DNA of 22,685 bases from GWA2-46-10 sp964361435 (GTDB lineage: Bacteria > Patescibacteriota > Minisyncoccia > UBA6257 > Colwellbacteraceae): the NCBI GenBank assembly GCA_964361435.1, contig CAYIAN010000005.1:1-22685 (forward strand), written 5' to 3'. This document shows positions 7,311 to 14,269 of this stretch, in pieces. Made by a program: the position numbers and the translations under genes. The notes under the pieces are model-generated. The model was not told where the DNA came from, made no database searches, and worked only from the letters and a program-made list of their open reading frames with translations. The first letter of the stretch is position 1. Each line of letters opens with the position of its first letter.

Positions 7311-7792
7311 CGCGCAGCCCTCCTTGCCTCGTCCCGGGCGTTGTCCGCGGCGACCTCGGGGTCGTCGTCTCCGGGGAAGTGAACACCGAACATCTCGGCG
7401 ATGTCGATGACCGCTTGGGCTATGGATTCCACGAAGTCTTCGCGGAGATTTGCCCGCCGGCCCTCGATGAAGGTCGCGAACTCCGTGGCCATCCCGTCCG
7501 CCACAACACCATTGACCAGAGCGAGTGCCGCTCCCTCTCCGGTGTTGGCATCCGCCATCTGCCTGACGAACTCCTGCATCATTTGCAGGCGCATCTCGTT
7601 CGGCGAGAGGGCGAAGTAAGTCGCGGTCACCCGCTGGACCAAGCCTCGTGCGGAGTCCCCAATGATCTGGGAAATCCTTGTGGGTGCGGCGGGAGGCTGA
7701 GGCTGTGTAGTAGCCACAGCCGTAGGGGTAGCAGCAGCGGGGGGAGTTCCCCCAGCCGTTCCACCACCAGGTCGTCTGTTTCGGTCGGTCAT
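7307..7792 (-). CDS. Pro/Ala/Thr-rich helical protein, unknown
   Basis: This 161-residue protein is the first gene of a two-gene GC-rich operon. Residues of about 1-40 are a low-complexity Gly/Pro/Ala/Thr stretch (GGGTAGGTPPAAATPTAVAT). The rest is predicted helical and soluble, with an acidic piece FPGDDDPEVAADNARDEA near the end. It has no signal peptide or membrane helix. A strong Shine-Dalgarno sequence (AAAGGAGGGG) precedes the ATG, and a good promoter lies about 100 bases upstream. The stop overlaps the start of the seven-helix protein, so the two products are probably made together and may interact. No family is recognised. Confidence 0.8.
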   Translation of the reverse strand: MTDRNRRPGGGTAGGTPPAAATPTAVATTQPQPPAAPTRISQIIGDSARGLVQRVTATYFALSPNEMRLQMMQEFVRQMADANTGEGAALALVNGVVADGMATEFATFIEGRRANLREDFVESIAQAVIDIAEMFGVHFPGDDDPEVAADNARDEARRAAR

Positions 7793-7889
7793 GGCCCCTC
7801 CTTTGGGGTCGCAATCCTTTGTTTACACGATATGACGCGGTGGCAGGCTCGGCTAGAGACCCGCTGCGTTTTTTTCAAAAAGCATGGTC

Positions 7890-7918
7890 TTCATACCATT
7901 TTTATATACAAATGTCAA
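7890..7918 (-). promoter_or_regulatory. Sigma70-type promoter of the GC-rich two-gene operon, with dyad over -10
   Basis: On the minus strand TTGACA (7918-7913), a 17-base spacer and TATGAA (7895-7890), preceded by TGG, form a very good promoter. Transcription would start near 7883, leaving a leader of about 90 bases. The inverted repeat ATGGT-N6-ACCAT (7884-7899) covers the -10 box and could bind a regulator. Confidence 0.75.
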
Positions 7919-7939
7919 TATAGGTAGAGTCTTATATAA

Positions 7940-7984
7940 GAAAACGGCTCTGGAGCCGTGGTAGATTCCTCCACCACGGCTCCA
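7940..7984 (-). terminator. Terminator of the 264-residue protein gene
   Basis: TGGAGCCGTGG (7951-7961) pairs perfectly with CCACGGCTCCA (7974-7984), extended by a further T-A pair inward. On the minus strand the stem is followed after a few bases by TTTTCTTAT, as expected for an intrinsic terminator. Confidence 0.75.
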
Positions 7985-8001
7985 AAACCACGATCGGCGC
8001 G

Positions 8002-8796
8002 TTAGCGCCTCCTTCTTCTGCCCTTGACTCGGGCAAGTAGGTATTCGTTGTCTGCCATGAACTTCTCGAGTTGGGCTTGCCTTCTGGCGTCGGCGACTTC
8101 AGCCTCCTGGGCCTGGAGTATGCACTCCTGCTCCTCCGTGAAGTCAGAGCCACTTGCGCGCTGCACGAAGAGGCCAAGCCTGTCCGTGATCTTCCACAGA
8201 ACGTCGTACGCGGATCTCATCATCGAAGACAGGGCCTCGGTTGCATGGTGCATCGTTTTGGCGATGTCCCGATCAGCCTGGGTAGCCGGACGTCCAGCGT
8301 TCTTGCGAATGTCATCCATCCGGTTTTGCCACTGCGTATCGATTTCTTCGCGAGGAGTTTCCGCAGCAGTCTGGTCGATGTTCCACTGCAGACCCGCGTA
8401 AAGGCGATTGAACAGTTCTTCGAGGACCAGAGCATCCTCTTTCGAGATCCTGCCGTCGGTGATCGACTCGCGGATCCTCGCCAGGCGTCGCACTGACCAC
8501 TCATCGATACCAGCCGTCTTATCAAAGACATAGCTGGTGATAAAGTCGGCAAGGTCGATGCCCTTTTCGAAGACCACCTTCCAGCCGTCTCCCGAGATGT
8601 TCTGCTCGACAAGACCACCGAAGAAGCCTTTGATCACTCCAGAGAGCCTCTCAATAAGGCCCTCGTATGCATCATTGTCGAAGTTCGTCTTCGTACGTAT
8701 GAAATCGGCGATCTTCCTTGCCACACGACGAAGATCGCGGTCGAAAACGCTAATCCCTCCTTGCATGAGGGCTCGCTTCAACGCCTTCCAGTCCAT
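8002..8796 (-). CDS. Soluble helical protein of unknown function next to tRNA-Leu
   Basis: This 264-residue protein is encoded in GC-rich DNA. It has no signal peptide or membrane helix. The sequence is highly charged and helical, with segments such as DWSVR-like IDEWSVRRLARIRESITDG and ISKEDALVLEELFNRLYAGL, and ends in the basic tail KGRRRRR. GAAGGG lies about nine bases before the ATG. The gene starts 40 bases after the 3' end of tRNA-Leu on the same strand, so it may be read from the tRNA promoter. It ends in its own terminator. No family is recognised. The basic tail could bind nucleic acid, but nothing else supports that. Confidence 0.78.
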   Translation of the reverse strand: MDWKALKRALMQGGISVFDRDLRRVARKIADFIRTKTNFDNDAYEGLIERLSGVIKGFFGGLVEQNISGDGWKVVFEKGIDLADFITSYVFDKTAGIDEWSVRRLARIRESITDGRISKEDALVLEELFNRLYAGLQWNIDQTAAETPREEIDTQWQNRMDDIRKNAGRPATQADRDIAKTMHHATEALSSMMRSAYDVLWKITDRLGLFVQRASGSDFTEEQECILQAQEAEVADARRQAQLEKFMADNEYLLARVKGRRRRR

Positions 8797-8835
8797 ATCC
8801 GTCCCTTCAGTAGGTTAGTTTTCAAGTTGCCACGG

Positions 8836-8916
8836 TGGGCAGGAGAGGACTCGAACCTCCACGTCTTGCGACACTAGGTCCTAAACCTAGCGCGTATACC
8901 ATTTCGCCACCTGCCC
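8836..8916 (-). tRNA. tRNA-Leu (anticodon UAG)
   Basis: The acceptor arms GGGCAGG and CCTGCCC pair fully. The anticodon stem CTAGG/CCTAG encloses the seven-base loop TTTAGGA, giving anticodon UAG (reads CUA leucine codons). A class II variable arm (TGTCGCAAGACG) and a GGTTCGAGTCC T loop are present. The discriminator is A. CCA is not encoded (the genome reads CCG), so it must be added after transcription. Confidence 0.95.
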
Positions 8917-8929
8917 TTTGTATTAAACC

Positions 8930-8958
8930 ACATTATTAAAAGACCCAAACTAACGCAA
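8930..8958 (-). promoter_or_regulatory. Probable promoter of tRNA-Leu
   Basis: On the minus strand TTGCGT (8958-8953), a 17-base spacer and TAATGT (8935-8930) lie just before the tRNA. The -35 overlaps the last codons of the recombinase gene. Confidence 0.4.
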
Positions 8959-9843
8959 CCTGCGCCCATGAAAACTCTTGTGCACCTCACGTAGCTCCTT
9001 GTTTGTTACGTGGGTGTATATTTGGGTGGTTGAGATGTTTGAGTGACCCAGAAGCTCCTGAACGCTCCTTAGATCCGCGCCGTTTAAAAGAAGATCAGTG
9101 GCAAATTGGTGTCTTAACTGATGCGGAGTGATCTTGCCGGTAATGCCAGCCGTGCGAGCATATTTATTTACCAATCTCTGGACCGTTCGAGGATTAATGC
9201 GCCCAAGAACTTTGGAATGCTTACCGTGGGAGATGCTTACAAAAAGTGCTCCATCTGCATCTTGTCGTTTATTCAAATACTCTTTGATAGTGGAACGCGC
9301 CCTATCAGATAGAAAAACTACTCTTAGCTTCTCTCCTTTTCCGCGGATCGTTATCTCTCCTCTACTCAAATTAATAAACCTATCTAATGCACAGAGTTCC
9401 GAAACGCGCATGCCTGTGGAGAAAAGTATTTCGAGGATGGCTCTATCCCGCAAAGCCTTAAGAGAGTTTCCCTTGGGGGCACCAAGGAGACGCTCCACAT
9501 CGTCGTACTCCACTATCTTTATCTGCCTGGCAGGAATTTGAGGCAACTCCACCCTTTCTGGAGCAACCGTTTTTATGCCCTCTCTAGCTAGGTACTTAAG
9601 GAAGTTCCTCATTACAATCACGTAATATGCCTGGGTGCGTTTTTTGAGATTTACTTCTGGGCTTGCTAGATATACTCTGAAACTTCGGATGTTTTGTTCG
9701 TTAATGTCGGGGACACTTTTAATTTTCTCCTCTTTGAGAAACCTCACCAAACAACGTTCATAGTTACGGCGAGTAGCAGGAGAACGGTTCTTTTCTACGT
9801 CCAAGTAGTCTAGGAAGTTTTTGAGGGCTTCTTTTGCTTCCAC
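8950..9843 (-). CDS. Tyrosine recombinase of the XerC/XerD type
   Basis: This 297-residue protein has the full tyrosine recombinase set. A SAM-like N-terminal DNA-binding domain (about residues 1-90) is followed by a catalytic domain with Arg146 (STGMRVSEL), Lys169 (RGKGEKLR), His241 and Arg244 (HQLRHQFATD), His267 (LGHSNISTT) and nucleophile Tyr276 (TQIYTHV). Length and motifs match chromosome-dimer-resolving XerC/XerD, so it may simply be the host enzyme acting at dif. It is also the only recombinase in the window and lies one tRNA away from the GC-rich island, so a role in mobilising that island is possible. The start is GTG at 9843. Its upstream region is shared with divergent rpsO. Confidence 0.93.
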   Translation of the reverse strand: MEAKEALKNFLDYLDVEKNRSPATRRNYERCLVRFLKEEKIKSVPDINEQNIRSFRVYLASPEVNLKKRTQAYYVIVMRNFLKYLAREGIKTVAPERVELPQIPARQIKIVEYDDVERLLGAPKGNSLKALRDRAILEILFSTGMRVSELCALDRFINLSRGEITIRGKGEKLRVVFLSDRARSTIKEYLNKRQDADGALFVSISHGKHSKVLGRINPRTVQRLVNKYARTAGITGKITPHQLRHQFATDLLLNGADLRSVQELLGHSNISTTQIYTHVTNKELREVHKSFHGRRLR

Positions 9844-9888
9844 CCCTATATTTTACGACACTTCTAATAAGTCCGTAAATGCAGAGCC

Positions 9889-9917
9889 TTTACAAAGCGC
9901 CTATTTTACAGTATTAT
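9889..9917 (+). promoter_or_regulatory. Promoter of rpsO
   Basis: TTTACA (9889-9894), a 17-base spacer and TATTAT (9912-9917) place the transcription start near 9924. This excludes the in-frame ATGs at 9916 and 9922 as starts and leaves a leader of about 46 bases. Confidence 0.7.
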
Positions 9918-9938
9918 GACGATGCTTAGAGTATTAAA

Positions 9939-9956
9939 GCCTGCACCAATGCAGGC
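9939..9956 (+). promoter_or_regulatory. Hairpin in the rpsO leader, candidate S15 autoregulatory site
   Basis: GCCTGCA-CCAA-TGCAGGC is a perfect seven-base-pair stem in the short leader, 13 bases before the rpsO ATG. S15 represses its own translation through leader structures in several bacteria, though the fold differs between groups. I see no exact match to a known S15 binding motif. Confidence 0.45.
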
Positions 9957-9969
9957 CAGATTTATCTCA

Positions 9970-10236
9970 ATGCTTAGCCTAAAAAAGAAACAAAATGTAA
10001 TTAAGGAGCACCGTTTGCACGATACCGACACCGGTTCAGCAGAGGTCCAAATCGCCCTAGCCAGCCATCAGATAGATGAGCTCGCTTCGCATTTAAAAAA
10101 GCACCCTAAGGATAAACACTCTCGCAGGGGTCTTTTAGGTATGGTTAACAAAAGAAGGAAACTTTTACACTATCTCTCAGAAGAAGCCCCTACTAGCTAC
10201 AAAAAGGTACTTAAGAAACTAGGACTTAAGAGATAA
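9970..10236 (+). CDS. rpsO: 30S ribosomal protein S15
   Basis: S15 binds the central domain of 16S rRNA early in 30S assembly. Starting at ATG 9970 the protein has 88 residues, the normal family length, and shows DTGSAEVQIALASHQIDELASHLK, KDKHSRRGLLGMVNKRRKLLHYL and the KKLGLKR end. Longer in-frame starts at 9916 and 9922 lie in or before the promoter's start site and add residues that the family lacks. There is no Shine-Dalgarno sequence before the ATG. The gene sits upstream of NYN and pnp, echoing the common rpsO-pnp order. Confidence 0.95.
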   Translation: MLSLKKKQNVIKEHRLHDTDTGSAEVQIALASHQIDELASHLKKHPKDKHSRRGLLGMVNKRRKLLHYLSEEAPTSYKKVLKKLGLKR

Positions 10237-10270
10237 CGGATATAAGATAAAAGAGTCGCAAATTTATTAA

Positions 10271-10291
10271 GCTCCGGGTGGGTATAGGAGC
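10271..10291 (+). promoter_or_regulatory. Hairpin that could mask the Shine-Dalgarno sequence of the NYN gene
   Basis: GCTCC (10271-10275) can pair with GGAGC (10287-10291), which contains the Shine-Dalgarno core TAGGAG of the gene starting at 10301. The stem is short with an 11-base loop, so it is only a candidate control. Confidence 0.35.
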
Positions 10292-10300
10292 AATCACAGA

Positions 10301-10834
10301 ATGGGGATTATTCCAAACAAAGAACAGCGCGTAGGCATCTTCATTGATATTCAAAACCTATATCATTCTGCGAAAAACCTCTACGGTGCACGGGTTAATT
10401 TCGCAGAGCTGGTCAAAAAACTAGCTAAAGATCGCAAGCAGGTGCGTACCTTGGCGTACGTTGTCCGTTCCGATCCTTCAACCGGAGAGGAGGCTTTTTT
10501 TGATGCTCTTGAAAAAAGTGGCATTGAACTGCGCAGTAAAGATATTCAAGTATTTGCGAGCGGTGCGAAGAAAGCAGATTGGGATGTGGGAATTGCGGTG
10601 GATGCTATCCGCATGGCTAGTATGTTTGACATTGCTATTATAGTTTCCGGAGATGGAGACTTTTTGCCCTTGGTAAAATATCTTCAATGGGGTTTGGGGA
10701 AGGGAGTTGAAGTAGCAGCTTTTGGCAAAACCACCAACGCTACTTTACGTGAGGCGGCAGACACTTTTATTGACCTAGATAGCCTACCTAAGGTAGTGTT
10801 TAAAGCTCCTAGTAAGAATTTGGCGAAAAAATAA
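10301..10834 (+). CDS. NYN-domain (LabA/DUF88-type) putative ribonuclease
   Basis: This 177-residue protein has the PIN-like NYN fold signature. An N-terminal strand with acidic residue is FIDIQNLYHSAK (about residues 14-25). The middle has KADWDVGIAVDAIRMA (about 90-105), and the late part has IIVSGDGDFLPLVKYLQWGLGKGVEVAAFG. The conserved aspartates (FID, DWD, GDGD) are those that bind metal in this family, which is thought to cut RNA. The ATG has TAGGAG upstream. The stop overlaps the pnp start by one base (TAATG), so it is probably translated together with polynucleotide phosphorylase, fitting a shared role in RNA processing. The target RNA is unknown. Confidence 0.85.
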   Translation: MGIIPNKEQRVGIFIDIQNLYHSAKNLYGARVNFAELVKKLAKDRKQVRTLAYVVRSDPSTGEEAFFDALEKSGIELRSKDIQVFASGAKKADWDVGIAVDAIRMASMFDIAIIVSGDGDFLPLVKYLQWGLGKGVEVAAFGKTTNATLREAADTFIDLDSLPKVVFKAPSKNLAKK

Positions 10835-12933
10835 TGGATTTAGGCAGAAAAAGATTTACTAAAAAAATTGGTGGCAGAGACCTCATTGTGGAGGTCTCTA
10901 ATTTGGCGAGCCAAACCAATGCTTCAGCCATAGCCACCTATGGTCAAACAACGGTTCTTGCCACCGTAGTAATGGATAAAGAAGATCAACAGTCCGATTA
11001 TTTTCCTTTAAGGGTTGACTATGAAGAAAAATTCTACGCCGCGGGGAAAATTTTAGGCAGCAGGTATATGCGCCGTGAAGGTAGGCCCTCAGATGACTCC
11101 ATTCTTTCAGGACGTGTGGTGGATCGTGTTATTAGACCTCTTTTTGACCAACGCATGCGTAAAGGAGTGCAAGTTGTGGCAACCATTCTTTCATATGATG
11201 GAGAAAATGATCCAGATTTTGTTGCCTTGATTGCAGCCTCATCCGCTCTGGCGATTTCAGATATTCCTTGGAGAGGTCCGGTTGCGGGAGTGAGGATTAC
11301 TAAGACAGATAAGTTCATAGTAAGCCCCACTAACACCGAGGTGGGAGAAGTAACTAAGGGGAAATTCGATGCTTTCATTGCCGGTACTGCCGAGAGGATT
11401 AGCATGATCGAACTTGGGGGTTATGAGATAAGCGAAGAGGACACCGCTAAGGCTTGTGAATTAGCACTCGTTGAAATTAAAGAGTTGGTAGATTTTCAAA
11501 ACGAGTTAGTTAAAGAGTTGGGGAAAACTAAGGTGGTGGTGGATATTCCAGAGGCTTCGGAAGCGCTGGTAAATGAAGCGAGAAACTTCTTAGATGGAAA
11601 ACTAGAGAAGGCTGTATATATGCAGGACAAAAAAGAAGCAGAGCAATTGCAACATGAATTGAAACAATCCCTAATAACATATCTCGAATCTAAAGAATTT
11701 AATGAAAAAGATTTAGTTCATATCCCAAATATCTTAGAAGAAGAAACAGACGCCTTAATCAAAAAAAACATTCTGGAGAATGATAGACGTCCCGATGACA
11801 GAGGGTTGGATGAAGTAAGGGGTCTCTACGGCGAAGTGGGAACATTCCCACGCATGCACGGATCAGCTATATTTGTGCGTGGCGATACTCAAGCATTGGC
11901 CATTACCACCCTCGGAGGTCCAGGCGATGATCAGCTTATCGAAAATGTTGAATTTTCGGGTAAGCGTAGGTTTATGCTCCACTATAATTTCCCACCATAT
12001 TCGGTTGGAGAGGCAAAAGCGTCTAGAGGTCCGGGAAGACGCGATATTGGACACGGCGCCCTTGCCCACAAAGCTCTTGAGCCCTTAATGCCCAAGAAAG
12101 ATGAATTTCCTTATACAATTAGAGTGGTTTCTGAAATTCTCTCTTCAAATGGATCATCCTCTATGGCCACCGTCTCCGCTTCGAGCATGAGCCTTATGGA
12201 TGCCGGGGTTCCTCTCAAAGCTGCTGTGGCCGGTATTGCTATGGGTTTGGTTATAGACGAGAATGGTAAGTACAAAATCCTCACAGATATTCAGGGTCCA
12301 GAAGACCATTATGGTGGTATGGATTTCAAAGTTGCCGGCACAAAGGATGGCATCAATGCAGTGCAGCTAGACGTAAAGGTGGACGGGTTAACCTTGGAAA
12401 CGATCCGAGAAATCCTATCCAAAGCCACCAAGGCCCGCTTGCATGTTCTTGAGGTAACGAATGCCGTGATAGACAAACCTCGCAGCGATCTTTCCCCATA
12501 CGCTCCACGTATTTTGGTGACGCACATCTCTCCAGATAGGATAGGTGAACTTATCGGCCCTGGCGGAAAGGTTATTAACGGCCTGATCGAGGAAACCGGC
12601 GTGGATTCAATTGATATTGATGACGATGGTACTGTCATGGTGACCACCCCCGACGCCAAGAAAGCAGGAATCGCCATTGCTCGCATTAACGCCATGATGA
12701 AGGAATATGAAATAGGGGAAATAGTTGAAGGCGATATCATTAAACTTCTCGATTTTGGAGCCATAGTTGACTTAGGAGGAGGAAAAGACGGTATGGTTCA
12801 TATCTCAGAATTTAAGGACGCTTTTGTAAAAGACATTAAAGAAGTAGCAAAGGAGGGAGATCACGTTAAAGTCAAAGTTATTAGTGCAGAAAACGGCCGC
12901 ATCGGTTTATCTGTGAAGAGAGTTAAGGAGTAA
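10834..12933 (+). CDS. pnp: Polyribonucleotide nucleotidyltransferase (PNPase)
   Basis: PNPase degrades RNA from the 3' end with phosphate and can add tails. The 699-residue length and order are typical: a first RNase PH domain (LASQTNASAIATYGQTTVLATVV at about residue 24), a helical middle, a second RNase PH domain with SSNGSSSMATVSASSMSL and the metal-binding aspartates in GTKDGINAVQLDVK, a KH domain (RIGELIGPGGKVINGLIEET, near residue 570) and a C-terminal S1 domain (GEIVEGDIIKLLDFGAIVDL). The start overlaps the NYN stop by one base and has no Shine-Dalgarno sequence, so translation is probably coupled. Confidence 0.97.
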   Translation: MDLGRKRFTKKIGGRDLIVEVSNLASQTNASAIATYGQTTVLATVVMDKEDQQSDYFPLRVDYEEKFYAAGKILGSRYMRREGRPSDDSILSGRVVDRVIRPLFDQRMRKGVQVVATILSYDGENDPDFVALIAASSALAISDIPWRGPVAGVRITKTDKFIVSPTNTEVGEVTKGKFDAFIAGTAERISMIELGGYEISEEDTAKACELALVEIKELVDFQNELVKELGKTKVVVDIPEASEALVNEARNFLDGKLEKAVYMQDKKEAEQLQHELKQSLITYLESKEFNEKDLVHIPNILEEETDALIKKNILENDRRPDDRGLDEVRGLYGEVGTFPRMHGSAIFVRGDTQALAITTLGGPGDDQLIENVEFSGKRRFMLHYNFPPYSVGEAKASRGPGRRDIGHGALAHKALEPLMPKKDEFPYTIRVVSEILSSNGSSSMATVSASSMSLMDAGVPLKAAVAGIAMGLVIDENGKYKILTDIQGPEDHYGGMDFKVAGTKDGINAVQLDVKVDGLTLETIREILSKATKARLHVLEVTNAVIDKPRSDLSPYAPRILVTHISPDRIGELIGPGGKVINGLIEETGVDSIDIDDDGTVMVTTPDAKKAGIAIARINAMMKEYEIGEIVEGDIIKLLDFGAIVDLGGGKDGMVHISEFKDAFVKDIKEVAKEGDHVKVKVISAENGRIGLSVKRVKE

Positions 12934-12968
12934 GACTTCTATTATCCACAAAGCACATGGTCCCAGTG

Positions 12969-12977
12969 TGCTAATAT
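12969..12977 (+). promoter_or_regulatory. Extended -10 promoter within an inverted repeat
   Basis: TGCTAATAT (TG-N-TAATAT) ends nine bases before the ATG at 12987 and has no -35. The inverted repeat AGCACA (12952-12957)/TGTGCT (12967-12972) overlaps it, so it could be an operator or a weak end signal for pnp. Confidence 0.4.
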
Positions 12978-12986
12978 GAGAGGTAT

Positions 12987-14192
12987 ATGGATGAGATAAA
13001 TAATCAACCTGGTTTTGTTCCTCCAGTTGGCGAACCGAACAGGGTTAATCCAATGTCTCCGAACTTCATGAATGTTAGTGGTTCTGAAATACCGCCACCT
13101 CCTCCAATGCCAAGTAGCCCTCCTATTGGAGAAACCTCAAGTACGTTTGTTGTACCTCCTATTCCCCCGTCTCCAAGCGCAACTCCTATCCCTGGATCTC
13201 CGGTTCCTCCTCCTCCCCCTAAACAGGTGGACATAAGGACGATGGCAAGCGATCAAAGTTCGTTTAAAGCAAGTGGTGGTATAGGCGTTACTCCCCAGAC
13301 CACGTTAAGATCCATGGGTAAGGTATCTAAGAAAATGGATTCAGCGGGCAGGCCCGCAGGAGGAGACAAGAAAAAAGCGCTATTTATAGGATTAGGGATA
13401 GTAGTCTTCTTGGCGGCAGCCGCAGCGGTAGCTAATTTTGTTGTGCTCCCAATATTTCTTCCAGATACACAGTTGAGCGAACCGCCTGTGACTGTGACTG
13501 AAGAAGTAATTGAAGCACCAGAGGTTACTCCAACCATTCCTACCTTCACTCACACAAGCTACTTCGCAGAATCGGTGGATGTGAGCGCGGAGGTAAACGT
13601 GAACGCTCTTTCGCTGGAGGACCTAAATACAGCTCTCGATCAGACAGCAGCGAATAAAGCGGATGGAGCAGTAGGGATAATCACGGAATTTCAGGTAACC
13701 CAAGGTTTAACTGGGTCTCCCGTTACCACAGATGAATTTTTGGCCACGCTTCTTCCCGACGTACAATTTACGGTTCCCCTAGAGGAAGATTTCACCGGAT
13801 TTATGTATGACACAGGTACAGAGGTTCGCGCAGGGTATATTTTTGCCCTGGATTCAGAAACGGTGGATCTGGAGGCAGCCAAAGTGCTTTTCAAAGATGC
13901 CCTTGAAGTTTCCACTTCGTTAAAGAATCTCTTTCTCAACAATCCAGGCACTGCAAGTGGAACAAGCTTCAAAGACGGATCCACAGTTGCGGGGTCCAAA
14001 ACCCGTTGGCTTGCTTATTCTAACCCAGGAACCAGCATCGACTATGGCTGGAGGGGGCCATTTGTTGTGATCAGCACCTCCTTTGATGCATTCAAAAAAG
14101 TGGTGCCTAAGGTAATGAGTGCCTTGCCATCAGATCAGGCTGTGGAGACAGGAACAGAAGTGGAGGAAACAGCCACAACCACGGATACTTGA
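12987..14192 (+). CDS. Pro-rich membrane-anchored protein, function unknown
   Basis: This 401-residue protein has an N-terminal Pro/Ser/Gly-rich cytoplasmic region (about residues 1-90, with runs such as PPPPPMPSSPP and VPPPPPKQ) and a basic stretch ending GGDKKK. One membrane helix follows (about residues 130-157, ALFIGLGIVVFLAAAAAVANF). The outer domain of about 240 residues is acidic, Thr-rich and without cysteines, ending VEETATTTDT. The ATG is nine bases after a -10 box; GAGAGG before it may help initiation. No enzyme motif or family is recognised. A bitopic protein with a Pro-rich inner tail could link the envelope to a cytoplasmic partner, but this is only a guess. Confidence 0.78.
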   Translation: MDEINNQPGFVPPVGEPNRVNPMSPNFMNVSGSEIPPPPPMPSSPPIGETSSTFVVPPIPPSPSATPIPGSPVPPPPPKQVDIRTMASDQSSFKASGGIGVTPQTTLRSMGKVSKKMDSAGRPAGGDKKKALFIGLGIVVFLAAAAAVANFVVLPIFLPDTQLSEPPVTVTEEVIEAPEVTPTIPTFTHTSYFAESVDVSAEVNVNALSLEDLNTALDQTAANKADGAVGIITEFQVTQGLTGSPVTTDEFLATLLPDVQFTVPLEEDFTGFMYDTGTEVRAGYIFALDSETVDLEAAKVLFKDALEVSTSLKNLFLNNPGTASGTSFKDGSTVAGSKTRWLAYSNPGTSIDYGWRGPFVVISTSFDAFKKVVPKVMSALPSDQAVETGTEVEETATTTDT

Positions 14193-14233
14193 CCTTTAGC
14201 CTCGAGTGGTCTAGATTGTTTGGTATGAACAAA

Positions 14234-14256
14234 GTCCGCTCCTGAAGCGGGCTTTT
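14234..14256 (+). terminator. Intrinsic terminator or attenuator just upstream of nusA
   Basis: GTCCGCT-CCTGA-AGCGGGC forms a seven-base-pair stem (one G-U pair) followed by TTTT. It ends 14 bases before the nusA ATG. A possible extended -10 (TGGTATGAA, 14220-14228) would put the hairpin at the start of a nusA transcript. It can therefore be read either as the terminator of the preceding gene or as a leader structure. Confidence 0.65.
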
Positions 14257-14269
14257 AAAAAGAAAAACA

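Noticed and set aside
7311..7814. Upstream extension of the seven-helix protein to a 544-residue form
   Set aside because: It would overlap the whole 7307-7792 gene in another frame, and the ATG at 7310 has its own strong ribosome site.
7253..7927. Long plus-strand open frames in the GC-rich island
   Set aside because: Stops are rare in GC-rich DNA; these frames lack ribosome sites and oppose the minus-strand genes, which have promoters, ribosome sites, overlaps and sensible proteins.
9916..9969. Longer N-terminus for S15 from ATG 9916 or 9922
   Set aside because: These codons overlap or precede the mapped-by-motif transcription start, and the family length fits ATG 9970.
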